From: DASUPK01 sp963800285
GTDB taxonomy: Bacteria > Actinomycetota > Thermoleophilia > Solirubrobacterales > 70-9
Direction: 5' to 3'
NCBI GenBank assembly: GCA_963800285.1
Contig: CAWDAL010000014.1
Coordinates: 372,001-436,000 of the forward strand
DNA: 64,000 nucleotides
Part shown: positions 33,307 through 41,319 of the stretch, piece after piece
Layout: every line of letters starts with the position of its first letter
How positions within the stretch are numbered: the stretch's first letter is position 1
The notes under the pieces: generated by a model
What the model was told of the DNA's origin: nothing
What the model saw: the letters and a program-made list of their open reading frames with translations, nothing else
Databases searched by the model: none
Translations under genes and position numbers: made by a program

Positions 33307-33756
33307 CTAGACCGCGAGCAGGCGCAGCAGCCGCCGGCCGAGCACGCGGTCTCCCTCGATCCTGACCCGGCCGCTCGCGATCCTTCCGAGGGCCCGGCGA
33401 CCGTGGCGGTGACGGGGATCCGGGACACCGTGGAAACGCCCCTGCAGAGTGGGCACCGTCGCGAAATGGACGATGTCCGGGAGGCGGCCGGTGATCACGA
33501 GATCCGGCTTGCGCGAATCGCCGTCCTCGACGACGACGCTGCGGGGCTTGAAGTGGATGCGCAGCGGCGAGAAGTCCTCGGCGAAGCGGAAGACGACGCG
33601 ACCGCGCATCTGCGCCGCGAGCTCCGGCTCGCGGGCGATGCCGCGCTCGATCAGCCCGAAGATGCTCGGCGCGACTCCGTCCTCGACCATCCGGCCGAGT
33701 CGGATCGTGGGAGCCCTGCCATTGCCACCTCCTGGACCTTCCTTATTGGGGGTCAT
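33307..33756 (-). CDS. SCP2-like sterol-carrier domain protein
   Basis: 149 residues. The stretch from GRVVFRFAEDFSPLRIHFKP through KPDLVITGRLPDIVHFATVP matches the beta-sheet and lipid-tunnel pattern of SCP2-domain proteins, which bind acyl-CoA or lipids. The C terminus is Arg/His-rich. A Shine-Dalgarno-like AGGGGTGA precedes the ATG. It lies in the acyl-CoA region, next to a PaaI-type thioesterase, which fits lipid handling. The family assignment is moderate. Confidence 0.65.
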   Translation of the reverse strand: MTPNKEGPGGGNGRAPTIRLGRMVEDGVAPSIFGLIERGIAREPELAAQMRGRVVFRFAEDFSPLRIHFKPRSVVVEDGDSRKPDLVITGRLPDIVHFATVPTLQGRFHGVPDPRHRHGRRALGRIASGRVRIEGDRVLGRRLLRLLAV

Positions 33757-33810
33757 CTGATCACCCCTGAGAAGGTAGGTCGCTGCAGGATGCCTCGATT
33801 GTAGAAGCGG

Positions 33811-34320
33811 CTACAGCTCGAAGATCAGGCAGGTGCTGGTGCCCGCGGCGAGCAGCTTGCCGGTGTCGACCGCGGTCAGCTTCGCCTCGGCTGTGGCGGT
33901 CTTCCGTCCTTTGTGGATGACGACCGACTCGGCGCGAATCGCGCCCGTGTCTCGCATGATCGGACGCAGGTACTTCACCTCGAGGGTCTGGCTCGTGTAG
34001 CCGACGCCGGCCGGCAGCAGGGTGTGAACCGAGCAGCCCAGGGCCGAGTCGAGGATCGTCGACGCGTACCCGCCGTGGACCACCCCGATCGGGTTGTAGT
34101 GCTCCTCGCCGGGCTCGCCGACGAACACCGCCCTCCCCTCCTCCAGCAACTCGATCGAGAAGTTCATCACCACGGCGATCGGCGGCGGCGGGATCTCTCC
34201 GGATTGGATTGCGCGGACGTAGTCGAGGCCTGCCATCTGGGCGCCGACGGCGGCGCTCGCCACCGGGTCCTGCCAGGTGATCGTGCGGCTACGGGAAGAC
34301 GCCGGTGTATCGACGCTCAC
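33811..34320 (-). CDS. PaaI-family hotdog thioesterase
   Basis: 169 residues. The hotdog core is PIGVVHGGYASTILDSALGC (HGG with catalytic Asp/Glu helix), GVGYTSQTLEVKYLRPIM and TATAEAKLTAVDTGKLLAAG. It hydrolyses acyl-CoA thioesters, probably aromatic or medium-chain. GTG 34320 overlaps the stop of a 47-codon gene (GTGA), so translation is coupled. It probably shares the promoter region with the divergent HxlR regulator gene. Confidence 0.9.
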   Translation of the reverse strand: MSVDTPASSRSRTITWQDPVASAAVGAQMAGLDYVRAIQSGEIPPPPIAVVMNFSIELLEEGRAVFVGEPGEEHYNPIGVVHGGYASTILDSALGCSVHTLLPAGVGYTSQTLEVKYLRPIMRDTGAIRAESVVIHKGRKTATAEAKLTAVDTGKLLAAGTSTCLIFEL

Positions 34321-34460
34321 TCGCGCCCCCGGCGGCGGCGGGCGCGCTTGCGCCCGCCGTCCTCGCGGTCCCTGCGGACCGGATAGCTCAGGTCGGCCAG
34401 GATCTCCTCGGGAGTGATCCTGACCTGCTCTGGATGGAACTCGATTCGGAGTGCTCTCAT
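34317..34460 (-). CDS. Small basic protein coupled to the thioesterase gene
   Basis: 47 residues: RALRIEFHPEQVRITPEEIL, then ADLSYPVRRDRED and an Arg-rich end. ATG 34460 lies just downstream of the HxlR operator-like sites. The stop overlaps the thioesterase start by 4 bp, which is typical of real coupled genes in this genome. No known domain. Either a short protein or a leader peptide. Confidence 0.45.
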   Translation of the reverse strand: MRALRIEFHPEQVRITPEEILADLSYPVRRDREDGGRKRARRRRGRE

Positions 34461-34484
34461 GACGCCGCCTCGTTTCGTGGCGTT

Positions 34485-34544
34485 GGTTGCTTCACGCAAC
34501 CTCCAATGGACGCACCCTATCAGCGTGAGTTGCATGACGCAACC
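34485..34544. promoter_or_regulatory. Paired operator sites between the thioesterase unit and the HxlR gene
   Basis: Two inverted repeats in the same phase: GGTTGC-TTCAC-GCAACC (34485-34501) and AGTTGC-ATGAC-GCAACC (34528-34544), 43 bp apart, about four helical turns. They lie between the divergent minus-strand unit (starting 34460) and the HxlR gene (34566). HxlR-type dimers bind such spaced palindromes, so autoregulation and control of the thioesterase are inferred. Confidence 0.6.
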
Positions 34545-34565
34545 GAGTGTGCGAACATCACATTG

Positions 34566-35039
34566 ATGCTCGGCAACGACTACGAGGGACAGACCTGCTC
34601 CATCGCCCGAAGCCTCGAGCTGGTCGGCGAGCGCTGGACGCTGCTGGTCGTGCGGGAGATCTTTCACGGGCGGCGGAAGTTCTCCGAGATGCAGCGCTCC
34701 CTCGGCGTGGCGCGCAACGTACTCACCGCGCGCCTGCAGCGCATGATCGACGAGGACATCATCGAGCGTCGTCCCTACAGCGAGCGACCCGAGCGCTACG
34801 AGTACTTCCTGACGGAGAAGGGGCTCGACCTCTGGCCGGTGATGACCGCGCTGATGTTCTGGGGCGACAAGTACGAGCCGCTGCCGGACGGCCCTCCCGT
34901 TCTGGTCGTGCACAAGGAATGCGGTGGCGTGATTGACGAGCGCCGGATCTGCACGAAGTGCGGGAAGCCGCTGACCGTGCGCGAGACGCGCGCCGTCGAC
35001 GGACCTGGGGCGAAAGCGGCCCTCAAAGCCGCGGCGTAG
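34566..35039 (+). CDS. HxlR-family transcriptional regulator with C-terminal cysteine knuckle
   Basis: 157 residues from ATG 34566. An in-frame ATG at 34506 would run through the operator pair and is less likely; neither has a clear ribosome site. The winged helix is CSIARSLELVGERWTLLVVR, FHGRRKFSEMQRSLGVARNV and RYEYFLTEKGLDLWPVMTAL. The N-terminal Cys in QTCSIAR is the position used for redox or aldehyde sensing in HxlR proteins. The C-terminal HKECGGVIDERRICTKCGKP has a CxxC pair, possibly a zinc knuckle. Confidence 0.88.
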   Translation: MLGNDYEGQTCSIARSLELVGERWTLLVVREIFHGRRKFSEMQRSLGVARNVLTARLQRMIDEDIIERRPYSERPERYEYFLTEKGLDLWPVMTALMFWGDKYEPLPDGPPVLVVHKECGGVIDERRICTKCGKPLTVRETRAVDGPGAKAALKAAA

Positions 35040-35065
35040 TCGCTCTACCTAGACTCCCCCGCCCG

Positions 35066-36211
35066 ATGGACTTCGACCTCTCCGACGAGCAGCGGCTGCT
35101 GCGCGACACCGTTCGCGACTTCGCCAACCAGGAGGTCAAGCCGATCGCCGAGGAGCTCGACCGCACCAAGGCCTTCCCCTACGAGCTGGTCGCGAAGATG
35201 GGCGAGCTCGGGCTGATGGGCATTCCCTTCCCGGAGCAGTACGGAGGCGGCGGCGCCGACACCCTGGCCTACGCGCTGGCCGTCGAGGAGCTGACCAGGA
35301 TCGACTCCTCGGTGGCGATCACGATGGCGGCCCATACCTCGCTCGGAACGATGCCGATCCACATGTTCGGCTCCGACGAGCAGAAGGCCGATTGGCTGCC
35401 GCAGCTCTGCAGCGGGCAGAAGCTCGCCGCCTTTGGGCTGACCGAGCCTGACGCCGGCTCCGACGCCGGCAACACGCAGACCCGGGCGGAGCTCGACGGC
35501 GACGAATGGGTGATCAACGGGTCCAAGCAGTTCATCACCAACTCTGGGACCGACATCTCCGGCTGCGTCTCCATCACGGCGGTCACCGGACGGGAGAACG
35601 GCGACCGGGAGATCTCCAACATCATCGTCGCGAACGGGACACCAGGCTTCGAGGCGGGCGAGCCGTACCGGAAGATGGGCTGGAACGCCTCGGACACGCG
35701 ACCGCTCACCTTCGACGATTGCCGCGTGCCGGAGGCCAACGTGCTCGGCCCGCGCGGCGACGGCTACAAGCAGTTCCTGACGATCCTCGACGGCGGCCGC
35801 ATCGGCGTCGCGGCTATGGGCGTCGGTCTCGCCCAGGGCGCGCTCGACGAAGCCATCTCATATTCGAAGGAGCGCCGGGCCTTCGGGCAGCCGATCGGGA
35901 AGTTCCAGGCGATCCAGGCGAAGATCGCCGACCTCTCGGCCCAGATCGAGGCGGCCCGCCTGCTGGTTTACCGCGCGGCGATCCTCAAGGACCGCGGCGA
36001 GAACTTCACGCTGACCGCGGCCCAGGCCAAGCTGATCACCGGCAGGCTCGCCGTCCGAGCCACCGAGGAGGCCGTTCAGATCCACGGCGGCTACGGCTAC
36101 ATCGAGGAGTACCCGGTCTGCCGCTTCTACCGCGACGCGAAGATCCTCACCATCGGCGAGGGCACCGACGAGGTGCAGCAGATGGTGATCGCGCGGCAGC
36201 TGGGGGTCTAG
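35066..36211 (+). CDS. Acyl-CoA dehydrogenase
   Basis: 381 residues from ATG 35066, the standard size for short/medium-chain enzymes. TAGACT at 35050-35055 lies 10 nt before. Motifs are the N terminus MDFDLSDEQRLLRDTVRDFA, FAD-binding FGLTEPDAGSDAGNTQTRAE, the second flavin strand FITNSGTDIS, and RRAFGQPIGKFQAIQ. The catalytic base region is AVQIHGGYGYIEEYPVCRFY; Glu at IEEYP is in the position used by short- and branched-chain enzymes. Electrons would go to EtfAB. Confidence 0.94.
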   Translation: MDFDLSDEQRLLRDTVRDFANQEVKPIAEELDRTKAFPYELVAKMGELGLMGIPFPEQYGGGGADTLAYALAVEELTRIDSSVAITMAAHTSLGTMPIHMFGSDEQKADWLPQLCSGQKLAAFGLTEPDAGSDAGNTQTRAELDGDEWVINGSKQFITNSGTDISGCVSITAVTGRENGDREISNIIVANGTPGFEAGEPYRKMGWNASDTRPLTFDDCRVPEANVLGPRGDGYKQFLTILDGGRIGVAAMGVGLAQGALDEAISYSKERRAFGQPIGKFQAIQAKIADLSAQIEAARLLVYRAAILKDRGENFTLTAAQAKLITGRLAVRATEEAVQIHGGYGYIEEYPVCRFYRDAKILTIGEGTDEVQQMVIARQLGV

Positions 36212-36649
36212 CTACTCGTCCGCGGGCACCGCGGTGATCTCGTCCTCGCCCCGCTCGGCCACCTCGGCGGCCCTGCCCTGCTTCTCACGGATGCCCCAGT
36301 GGGCGCAGAGCTCGAGCTCCTGCAGCGCGGTCAGCGACTCGTTCGGGCGGAAGCGCGGGGCCTCGCGGATCCAGTCGCGCTCATAGGCGGCCCAGAGCCG
36401 GCCGGCGCCCTCCGCGACGTGCTCGAAGGGGATCGCGGTGCAGCCCGCGAGCGGGCCGAGGCGGATGAGCGCCCAGCGGGGCTCGCCGTCCTCTGCGTCC
36501 ACGTGGATCCCCGCGATCCGGCCCAGCGTCTTGTTGCCGAGGCCGTCGATCTGCGTGCCCTCCCAGGCCAGGGCCTCCTCGAGGGTCGGCAGCGAGGCCG
36601 TACCCCTCTCCTTGCCCTTCGTCGTGCGGGTTTGCTTCGTCTCAGCCAT
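36212..36649 (-). CDS. PRC-barrel-like protein
   Basis: 145 residues from ATG 36649, which overlaps the MeaB stop by 8 bp. After a basic N terminus (AETKQTRTTKGKERG), the region QIDGLGNKTLGRIAGIHVDA to PRWALIRLGPLAGCTAIPFE matches the pattern of PRC-barrel domains. An acidic C terminus follows HWGIREKQGRAAEVAERGED. Function unknown. Co-transcription with the GTPase is likely. Confidence 0.72.
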   Translation of the reverse strand: MAETKQTRTTKGKERGTASLPTLEEALAWEGTQIDGLGNKTLGRIAGIHVDAEDGEPRWALIRLGPLAGCTAIPFEHVAEGAGRLWAAYERDWIREAPRFRPNESLTALQELELCAHWGIREKQGRAAEVAERGEDEITAVPADE

Positions 36650-37595
36650 CCTGACGCTCCAGTAGTTCCTTGGCCGCGCTGGCGGGATCGATCTCCCGTT
36701 TGACGACGCGCTCGAGGAGCTCGCGGACCGAAGAATCGTCCGCGACAGCATCCTCCAGGCGCCGCCGCATCCGGGATGCTGCCAGTTCCATCACCTCGTT
36801 GCGGAGATTGCGGGCACGCCGCTCCTCCAGGGTGCCCTCGGCCTCGATGTGCGCCCGGTGCTCGGAGATCTTCTCGGCCAGCTCGGCGACGCCCTCGCCC
36901 TTGGCCGCCTCGGTCTTGACGATCGGGACCCGCCACGAGGTCGCGGGGCCGAGGGAGAGCACGCCGCGGATCTCGCGAATCATGGTGTCGGTCATCGGGT
37001 GGTCGGACTTGTTGACGACGATGATGTCCGGGATCTCCATGACCCCGGCCTTCAGCGCCTGGATCGAGTCGCCGGAACCCGGCATCAGGACGAGGATGAT
37101 CGTGTCGCCGTGGTCGACGATGTCGATCTCCGCCTGGCCGACGCCGACGGTCTCGATGAAGACGTCGTCCTTGCCCGAGGCGTCCATCAGGAGCGCCGCC
37201 TGCAGGGTGGCCTCGGAGAGGCCGCCGAGGGCGCCGCGGCTCGCCATCGAGCGGATGAAGACCCCCGCGTCCAGGAAGTGGTCTGAGAGGCGGATCCGGT
37301 CGCCGAGCAGGGCGCCGCGGGTGAACGGGCTCGAGGGATCGATCGAGAGGACCGCGACCTGGCGGTCGGCCTCCCGCATCTCCTTTGTCAGGGCGCCGAT
37401 CAGGGTGCTCTTCCCCACCCCGGGCGGCCCGGTCAGCCCGACGATCCGGGCCCTGCCGGTGCCCGGGAAGACCTCGCGGACCAGCTCCCAGCCGGCCGGG
37501 TCGTCGTTCTCGATCAGGGTGATCGCCCTCGCCAGGGCGCGCTTGTCGCCGGCGACGAGTCGCTCGGCGAGGTCCGTTTCGGTCCGCTGCGCCAT
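36642..37595 (-). CDS. meaB: MeaB/ArgK-type G-protein chaperone of B12-dependent mutase
   Basis: 317 residues. P-loop GLTGPPGVGKSTLIGALTKE, switch region FIETVGVGQAEIDIVDHGDT, base recognition IIVVNKSDHP. MeaB-type GTPases load cobalamin and protect B12-dependent acyl-CoA mutases. The substrate here is presumably the IcmAB-like mutase encoded about 9 kb away on the same strand; for an isobutyryl-CoA mutase it would be the stand-alone counterpart of the MeaI domain in IcmF fusions. TAGACT on the minus strand lies 7 nt before ATG 37595. Confidence 0.93.
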   Translation of the reverse strand: MAQRTETDLAERLVAGDKRALARAITLIENDDPAGWELVREVFPGTGRARIVGLTGPPGVGKSTLIGALTKEMREADRQVAVLSIDPSSPFTRGALLGDRIRLSDHFLDAGVFIRSMASRGALGGLSEATLQAALLMDASGKDDVFIETVGVGQAEIDIVDHGDTIILVLMPGSGDSIQALKAGVMEIPDIIVVNKSDHPMTDTMIREIRGVLSLGPATSWRVPIVKTEAAKGEGVAELAEKISEHRAHIEAEGTLEERRARNLRNEVMELAASRMRRRLEDAVADDSSVRELLERVVKREIDPASAAKELLERQDG

Positions 37596-37602
37596 CCGCC
37601 GC

Positions 37603-37631
37603 AGTCTAGGTCCGCGGCCGGAACCTAGAAT
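37603..37631. promoter_or_regulatory. Back-to-back leaderless promoters of meaB and the acyltransferase
   Basis: TCTAGGT (37605-37611) and ACCTAGA (37623-37629) are perfect 7-bp inverted arms. Each contains a -10-like hexamer pointing outward: minus-strand TAGACT (37608-37603), 7 nt before meaB, and plus-strand TAGAAT (37626-37631), 8 nt before the acyltransferase. The palindrome is therefore probably two facing -10 elements rather than an operator. Confidence 0.55.
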
Positions 37632-37639
37632 CGCCGCCC

Positions 37640-38272
37640 GTGTTCTCCGCCCTTCGGTTCTATCGCCGCAACGGCATGCTCAACCGGCTCTACGGCCGCC
37701 TGCTCTGGCGCTACCTGTGGCGGCGATTCCTGACCCCGGCGGGCTGGCGCTGGAAGACGGACGGCCCGGTCTTCTTCGGAAAGGGCCTGCAGCTCCAGAT
37801 CGCCAAGGGGGCCGAGATCCGCTTCGGCCGCTTCTCCTGGATCGGCGACGGCACGAAGATCCGCAGTCACGAGGGCGTGGTCGAGATCGGCGCGAAGACC
37901 GTCTTCGGCCAGGAATGCACGATCTCCTCGTACCGCCACGTCCGGATCGGCGAGCAGTGCGTGATCGCGGACCGGGCGATGTTCATCGACTTCGACCACG
38001 GCGTGGTCGAGGTGGAGCGGCCGATCCGCCAGCAGGGCATCTACATGCGCGAGTGCGTGATCGGCTCGAACGTCTGGGTCGGCTACGGAGCGTGCTTCCT
38101 CCGAGGCGTGCGCGTCGGCGACAACTCCATCGTGGGCACGAACTCCGTGGTCACCCGCGACGTCCCCGCGAACGCCGTCGTGGGAGGCATCCCGGCGAAG
38201 GTGATCCGCATGCGTGAAGCGCCGAAGGAGCTCAGCTGGCCCGATCCGGTCGAGCCCTCCATGGACGACTGA
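37640..38272 (+). CDS. Left-handed beta-helix (hexapeptide) acyltransferase
   Basis: 210 residues from GTG 37640. Hexapeptide repeats run from about 70 to 190: IAKGAEIRFGRFSWIGDGTK, VEIGAKTVFGQECTISS and ECVIGSNVWVGYGACFLRGV, ending VVGGIPAKVIRMREAP. This resembles maltose/galactoside O-acetyltransferases and serine acetyltransferase-type enzymes of polysaccharide modification. The acceptor is unknown. It is divergent from meaB. Confidence 0.88.
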   Translation: MFSALRFYRRNGMLNRLYGRLLWRYLWRRFLTPAGWRWKTDGPVFFGKGLQLQIAKGAEIRFGRFSWIGDGTKIRSHEGVVEIGAKTVFGQECTISSYRHVRIGEQCVIADRAMFIDFDHGVVEVERPIRQQGIYMRECVIGSNVWVGYGACFLRGVRVGDNSIVGTNSVVTRDVPANAVVGGIPAKVIRMREAPKELSWPDPVEPSMDD

Positions 38273-38372
38273 CCGGCTCCGCAAAAGCAACGACCTGCAT
38301 ATACTCACTTTTCGGGCAGGGAGTCCGATTGGCATGGCAACGAAGCCACAGGGGAAACAGAGGAGGAGCTGG

Positions 38373-39875
38373 ATGCGCACTCCGCGCCGTTTGATCGGGA
38401 CGTTCATCGCAGTCGCAGGGCTGATCGCCGTGGTTCCGGTATCCGCGTCGGCGATGACGGTTTCGGGGACGGCAGCTCCCACCGACACCACCGCGGGTGC
38501 CCACAGCGACTTCAACATCGCGATCAACTTCGGACCCACCAGCGAGGACGTCCAGAACCTCACGGTCGGGCTCCCTCCGGGAGTTACGGGCGACCCGAGT
38601 GCGACACCGCTGTGCACAGAGGCCCAGCTCAACTCCGCAATCGCCGGCAACGACGGCTGCCCGGCCGACACCCAGGTCGGCTCGGTAGTAGCCAACGCGA
38701 CCGTCACAGTCGTCGCCCTGCCGGTCACGCTGAACGTCTCAGGGAAGCTCTACAACCTGACACCACATCCTGGAGAGCCCGCCCGGTTCGGGATCGTCCT
38801 TCAGCCGGGCAACCTCCTCGGCGCCATCACCCTCCCCCTCCCGCCCGTGATCCTGGAGTCCGGGGCCGCCCTGAGGCAGAGCGATTTCGGGCTCGACACG
38901 GTCATCAATGACATCCCGGATTCGACATCGGGACTGCCCACTCACATCAACTCCCAGACGATCACCCTGTTTGGCAACCCCGCGGACCACGGCGTGCCCG
39001 GGACACCGAAGCCGTTCATGCGGAACCCAACCTCATGCACGGCGAAGGTCACCACCTTCAGGGCCAGCCCGCATGCCCCGGCGACCGGAACCGCGACCGG
39101 GAGCTCTCCGCCCTTCACCCCGACCAACTGCGGTGCCCTCGACTTCTCGCCCTCATTTACGGCGACCGTGGGCGGTGCCGCACAAGGCAGCCAGACGACC
39201 GCCGTGACCTCGATCGATCAGGACTCAGGAGAGGCGGGGCTGCTCAATGCGCACGTCTTCGTCCCGTCCGATCTCGCTCCGAACACCCTCACCGACCTGC
39301 TCAGCCACCGCTGTCCGTCGCCTGATTTCCAGGCCGGCACCTGCCCGGACAACACGGTCGTCGGCAACGCGGTCGCGGCCTCACCGCTGCTCAGCCGACC
39401 GCTCACCGGCCAGGTCCACCTCGTCGACAACGGGGGCGGCCTGCTGCCGAACATCGGCCTCGACCTGCGCGGGCAGCTCCACCTGCTCCTCCAGGGCAGC
39501 CTGAATCCGGACAAGTCGGTGACCTTCGGGGACGTGGCGCCCGGCCTGCCCGACATCCCGATCTCGCACTTCCAGCTCGCCTTCACCAACCCACCGGGGC
39601 TGCTGATCGCGAACCACAACCTCTGCCAGGGACCCCCGCCGGTGTTTCACGCCGAGTTCGTCGGCTACAACGGCGCCACCTCGGCCGTCGACTCAACGGC
39701 GACCGTGCAGGGCCCATGTGGAGCCAACGTCCGTGCGAGCCACAAGTGCAGGAAGCACAAGAAGAAGCACAAGAAGCGTCATCACCGCGCCGCCGAGTCC
39801 AAGAAGAAGCACAAGAAGCACAAGAAGCGCTCCTGCAAGAAGAAGAAGCACCACAAGAAGAAGCACCGCCGGTAG
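38373..39875 (+). CDS. Large secreted protein with Lys/His-rich C-terminal tail
   Basis: 500 residues from ATG 38373, chosen for the AGGAGGAG ribosome site immediately upstream; ATG 38334 would add 13 residues. The signal peptide LIGTFIAVAGLIAVVPVSASA is cleaved before MTVSG. The body is rich in Thr, Pro and Gly, with repeated motifs VGLPPGVTGDPSATPLCTEA and LSHRCPSPDFQAGTCPDNTV (paired Cys and 'CP.. T.VG' motifs occurring twice), suggesting repeated beta-domains. The last about 55 residues are almost only Lys, His, Arg and a few Cys. Surface location is likely; function unknown. Confidence 0.78.
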   Translation: MRTPRRLIGTFIAVAGLIAVVPVSASAMTVSGTAAPTDTTAGAHSDFNIAINFGPTSEDVQNLTVGLPPGVTGDPSATPLCTEAQLNSAIAGNDGCPADTQVGSVVANATVTVVALPVTLNVSGKLYNLTPHPGEPARFGIVLQPGNLLGAITLPLPPVILESGAALRQSDFGLDTVINDIPDSTSGLPTHINSQTITLFGNPADHGVPGTPKPFMRNPTSCTAKVTTFRASPHAPATGTATGSSPPFTPTNCGALDFSPSFTATVGGAAQGSQTTAVTSIDQDSGEAGLLNAHVFVPSDLAPNTLTDLLSHRCPSPDFQAGTCPDNTVVGNAVAASPLLSRPLTGQVHLVDNGGGLLPNIGLDLRGQLHLLLQGSLNPDKSVTFGDVAPGLPDIPISHFQLAFTNPPGLLIANHNLCQGPPPVFHAEFVGYNGATSAVDSTATVQGPCGANVRASHKCRKHKKKHKKRHHRAAESKKKHKKHKKRSCKKKKHHKKKHRR

Positions 39876-39882
39876 GCGCGGG

Positions 39883-40149
39883 CTAGAGGCGCTTGCCCGA
39901 GGCGAACAGGAGCACCCCGCCGATGGCTGCGATCACTCCAGTCACCCAGAAGATGATGGTGCCCGTGGTGAGCGCCGCGGCGATCAGCGCGATGCCGACG
40001 ACGAGCAGAGGCAGGCCGAATGAGATCGGCACGCTGACGTTGAGGCCGGGGCCGAAGTCGGGCGCCCGCCGCTTGGGCGCCCTGCCCCGCGAGGGATAGA
40101 CCTCACGCCGGCCGTCGGGCAGCCGCGTCAAGGGCCACCACCTCCCCAT
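39883..40149 (-). CDS. Small two-helix membrane protein
   Basis: 88 residues, the first about 40 hydrophilic and basic, then two hydrophobic helices: FGLPLLVVGIALIAAALTTG and IIFWVTGVIAAIGGVLLFAS. ATG 40149 overlaps the end of the glycosyltransferase gene by 47 bp, which is long, so the true start may be internal. It is last in the methyltransferase/GH57/GT4 run. No known function. Confidence 0.6.
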   Translation of the reverse strand: MGRWWPLTRLPDGRREVYPSRGRAPKRRAPDFGPGLNVSVPISFGLPLLVVGIALIAAALTTGTIIFWVTGVIAAIGGVLLFASGKRL

Positions 40150-41308
40150 AGACCTCGGCCGTCCGCTCCGCGACGTCGCCCCAGTCGAAGCGGCTCAGGT
40201 GCTCGAACGCCTCGGCCGTCAGCCGCCGGCAGAGCTTGGCGTCGTCGAGCACCCGGATCGTCATCTCCGCGAGCGACTGCGGGTCCCGGGCGCGGAAGCG
40301 CAGCCCGACCTCGTCGTGCGGGACGACTTCGCGCAGCCCACCGGTGTCGGCGACGATGCAGGGGCAGCTCGACGCCATCGCCTCGAGGGCTACGAGACCG
40401 AAGGGCTCGTAGATCGAGGGGACCACGCAGACGTCCGCGATGCGGTAGAGCGAGTGGAGCACGTCGTCGCCGATCCAGCCCACGAAGGTGCCGTGCGACA
40501 TCAGGCCGAGCTCTTCGGCCTGCCGGCGGAGCTCCTCCTCGTGGGTGCCGGAGCCCGCGACCACGAAGCGCGTCTTGGGCAGGCGCTCGATGACCTCGGG
40601 GAGTGCCTCCAGCGCCACCTGGAAGCCCTTCTCGTAGACGAGCCGGCCGACCAGCAGGACCAGCGACTCGTCGGGCTCGGCGAACTCGGCCCGGAGCCGG
40701 CGCAGCTCCTCGTCGTCCTGCGGCTGCAGGTCCTCGGGATCGATGCCGTTGGCGATCACCTCGATCGAGCTCTCGGGCACCCCGAAGACGTCGACGATCT
40801 GCTCCCGCATGAAGGTTGAGCAGGCGATCACACGGTCGGAGCGGTTGGTGATCCAGCGCTCGACGCCGTGGATGTAGGCCTGAGGGTGCTTTTCCACCCA
40901 GCCCTGGTGGCGGCCGTGCTCGGTCGCGTGGATCGTGGTGATCAGCGGGGCGTCGAAGCGGCGGGCGAGGTGGTCGCAGGCGTTGGCGACCAGCCAGTCG
41001 TGCCCGTGCACCAGGTCGAAGTCGAAGCGGTCGCCGAGCTCGACCCCGGCGGCCAGCATGTCGGAGTTCATCCGCTCCACCCAGGCGACGAACTCGTTGA
41101 GCTCGGCGGGGCGGGTCGGCTCCATGACGCGGTGGACGTTTACCCCGGCCACGACCTCCTCCGACGGCGACTCCTCTCCGCCGCGGGTGAGCACGTGGAC
41201 CTCGGTGTCGCGCTCGACGAGGGCCTCGGAGAGCTTGCGGACGTGCCTGGCCAGGCCCCCCTCGATGAGCGGCGGGTACTCCCAGGAGAGGATCAGGACG
41301 CGGTTCAT
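40103..41308 (-). CDS. GT4-family glycosyltransferase (Rv3032-like alpha-glucosyltransferase)
   Basis: 401 residues from ATG 41308. GT-B fold: N-terminal LILSWEYPPLIEGGLARHVR, glycine-rich acceptor loop, DLVHGHDWLVANACDHLARR. The C-terminal domain has LVGRLVYEKGFQVALEALPE and the donor motif PSIYEPFGLVALEAMA (E-x7-E). It lies directly after a GH57 gene and a SAM methyltransferase gene, the same order as Rv3030-Rv3031-Rv3032 of Mycobacterium tuberculosis, where this enzyme elongates an alpha-1,4-glucan of methylglucose lipopolysaccharide. It could instead be a general glycogen-type synthase. Confidence 0.88.
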   Translation of the reverse strand: MNRVLILSWEYPPLIEGGLARHVRKLSEALVERDTEVHVLTRGGEESPSEEVVAGVNVHRVMEPTRPAELNEFVAWVERMNSDMLAAGVELGDRFDFDLVHGHDWLVANACDHLARRFDAPLITTIHATEHGRHQGWVEKHPQAYIHGVERWITNRSDRVIACSTFMREQIVDVFGVPESSIEVIANGIDPEDLQPQDDEELRRLRAEFAEPDESLVLLVGRLVYEKGFQVALEALPEVIERLPKTRFVVAGSGTHEEELRRQAEELGLMSHGTFVGWIGDDVLHSLYRIADVCVVPSIYEPFGLVALEAMASSCPCIVADTGGLREVVPHDEVGLRFRARDPQSLAEMTIRVLDDAKLCRRLTAEAFEHLSRFDWGDVAERTAEVYGEVVALDAAARRPA

Positions 41309-41319
41309 GTCAGGTCGAT

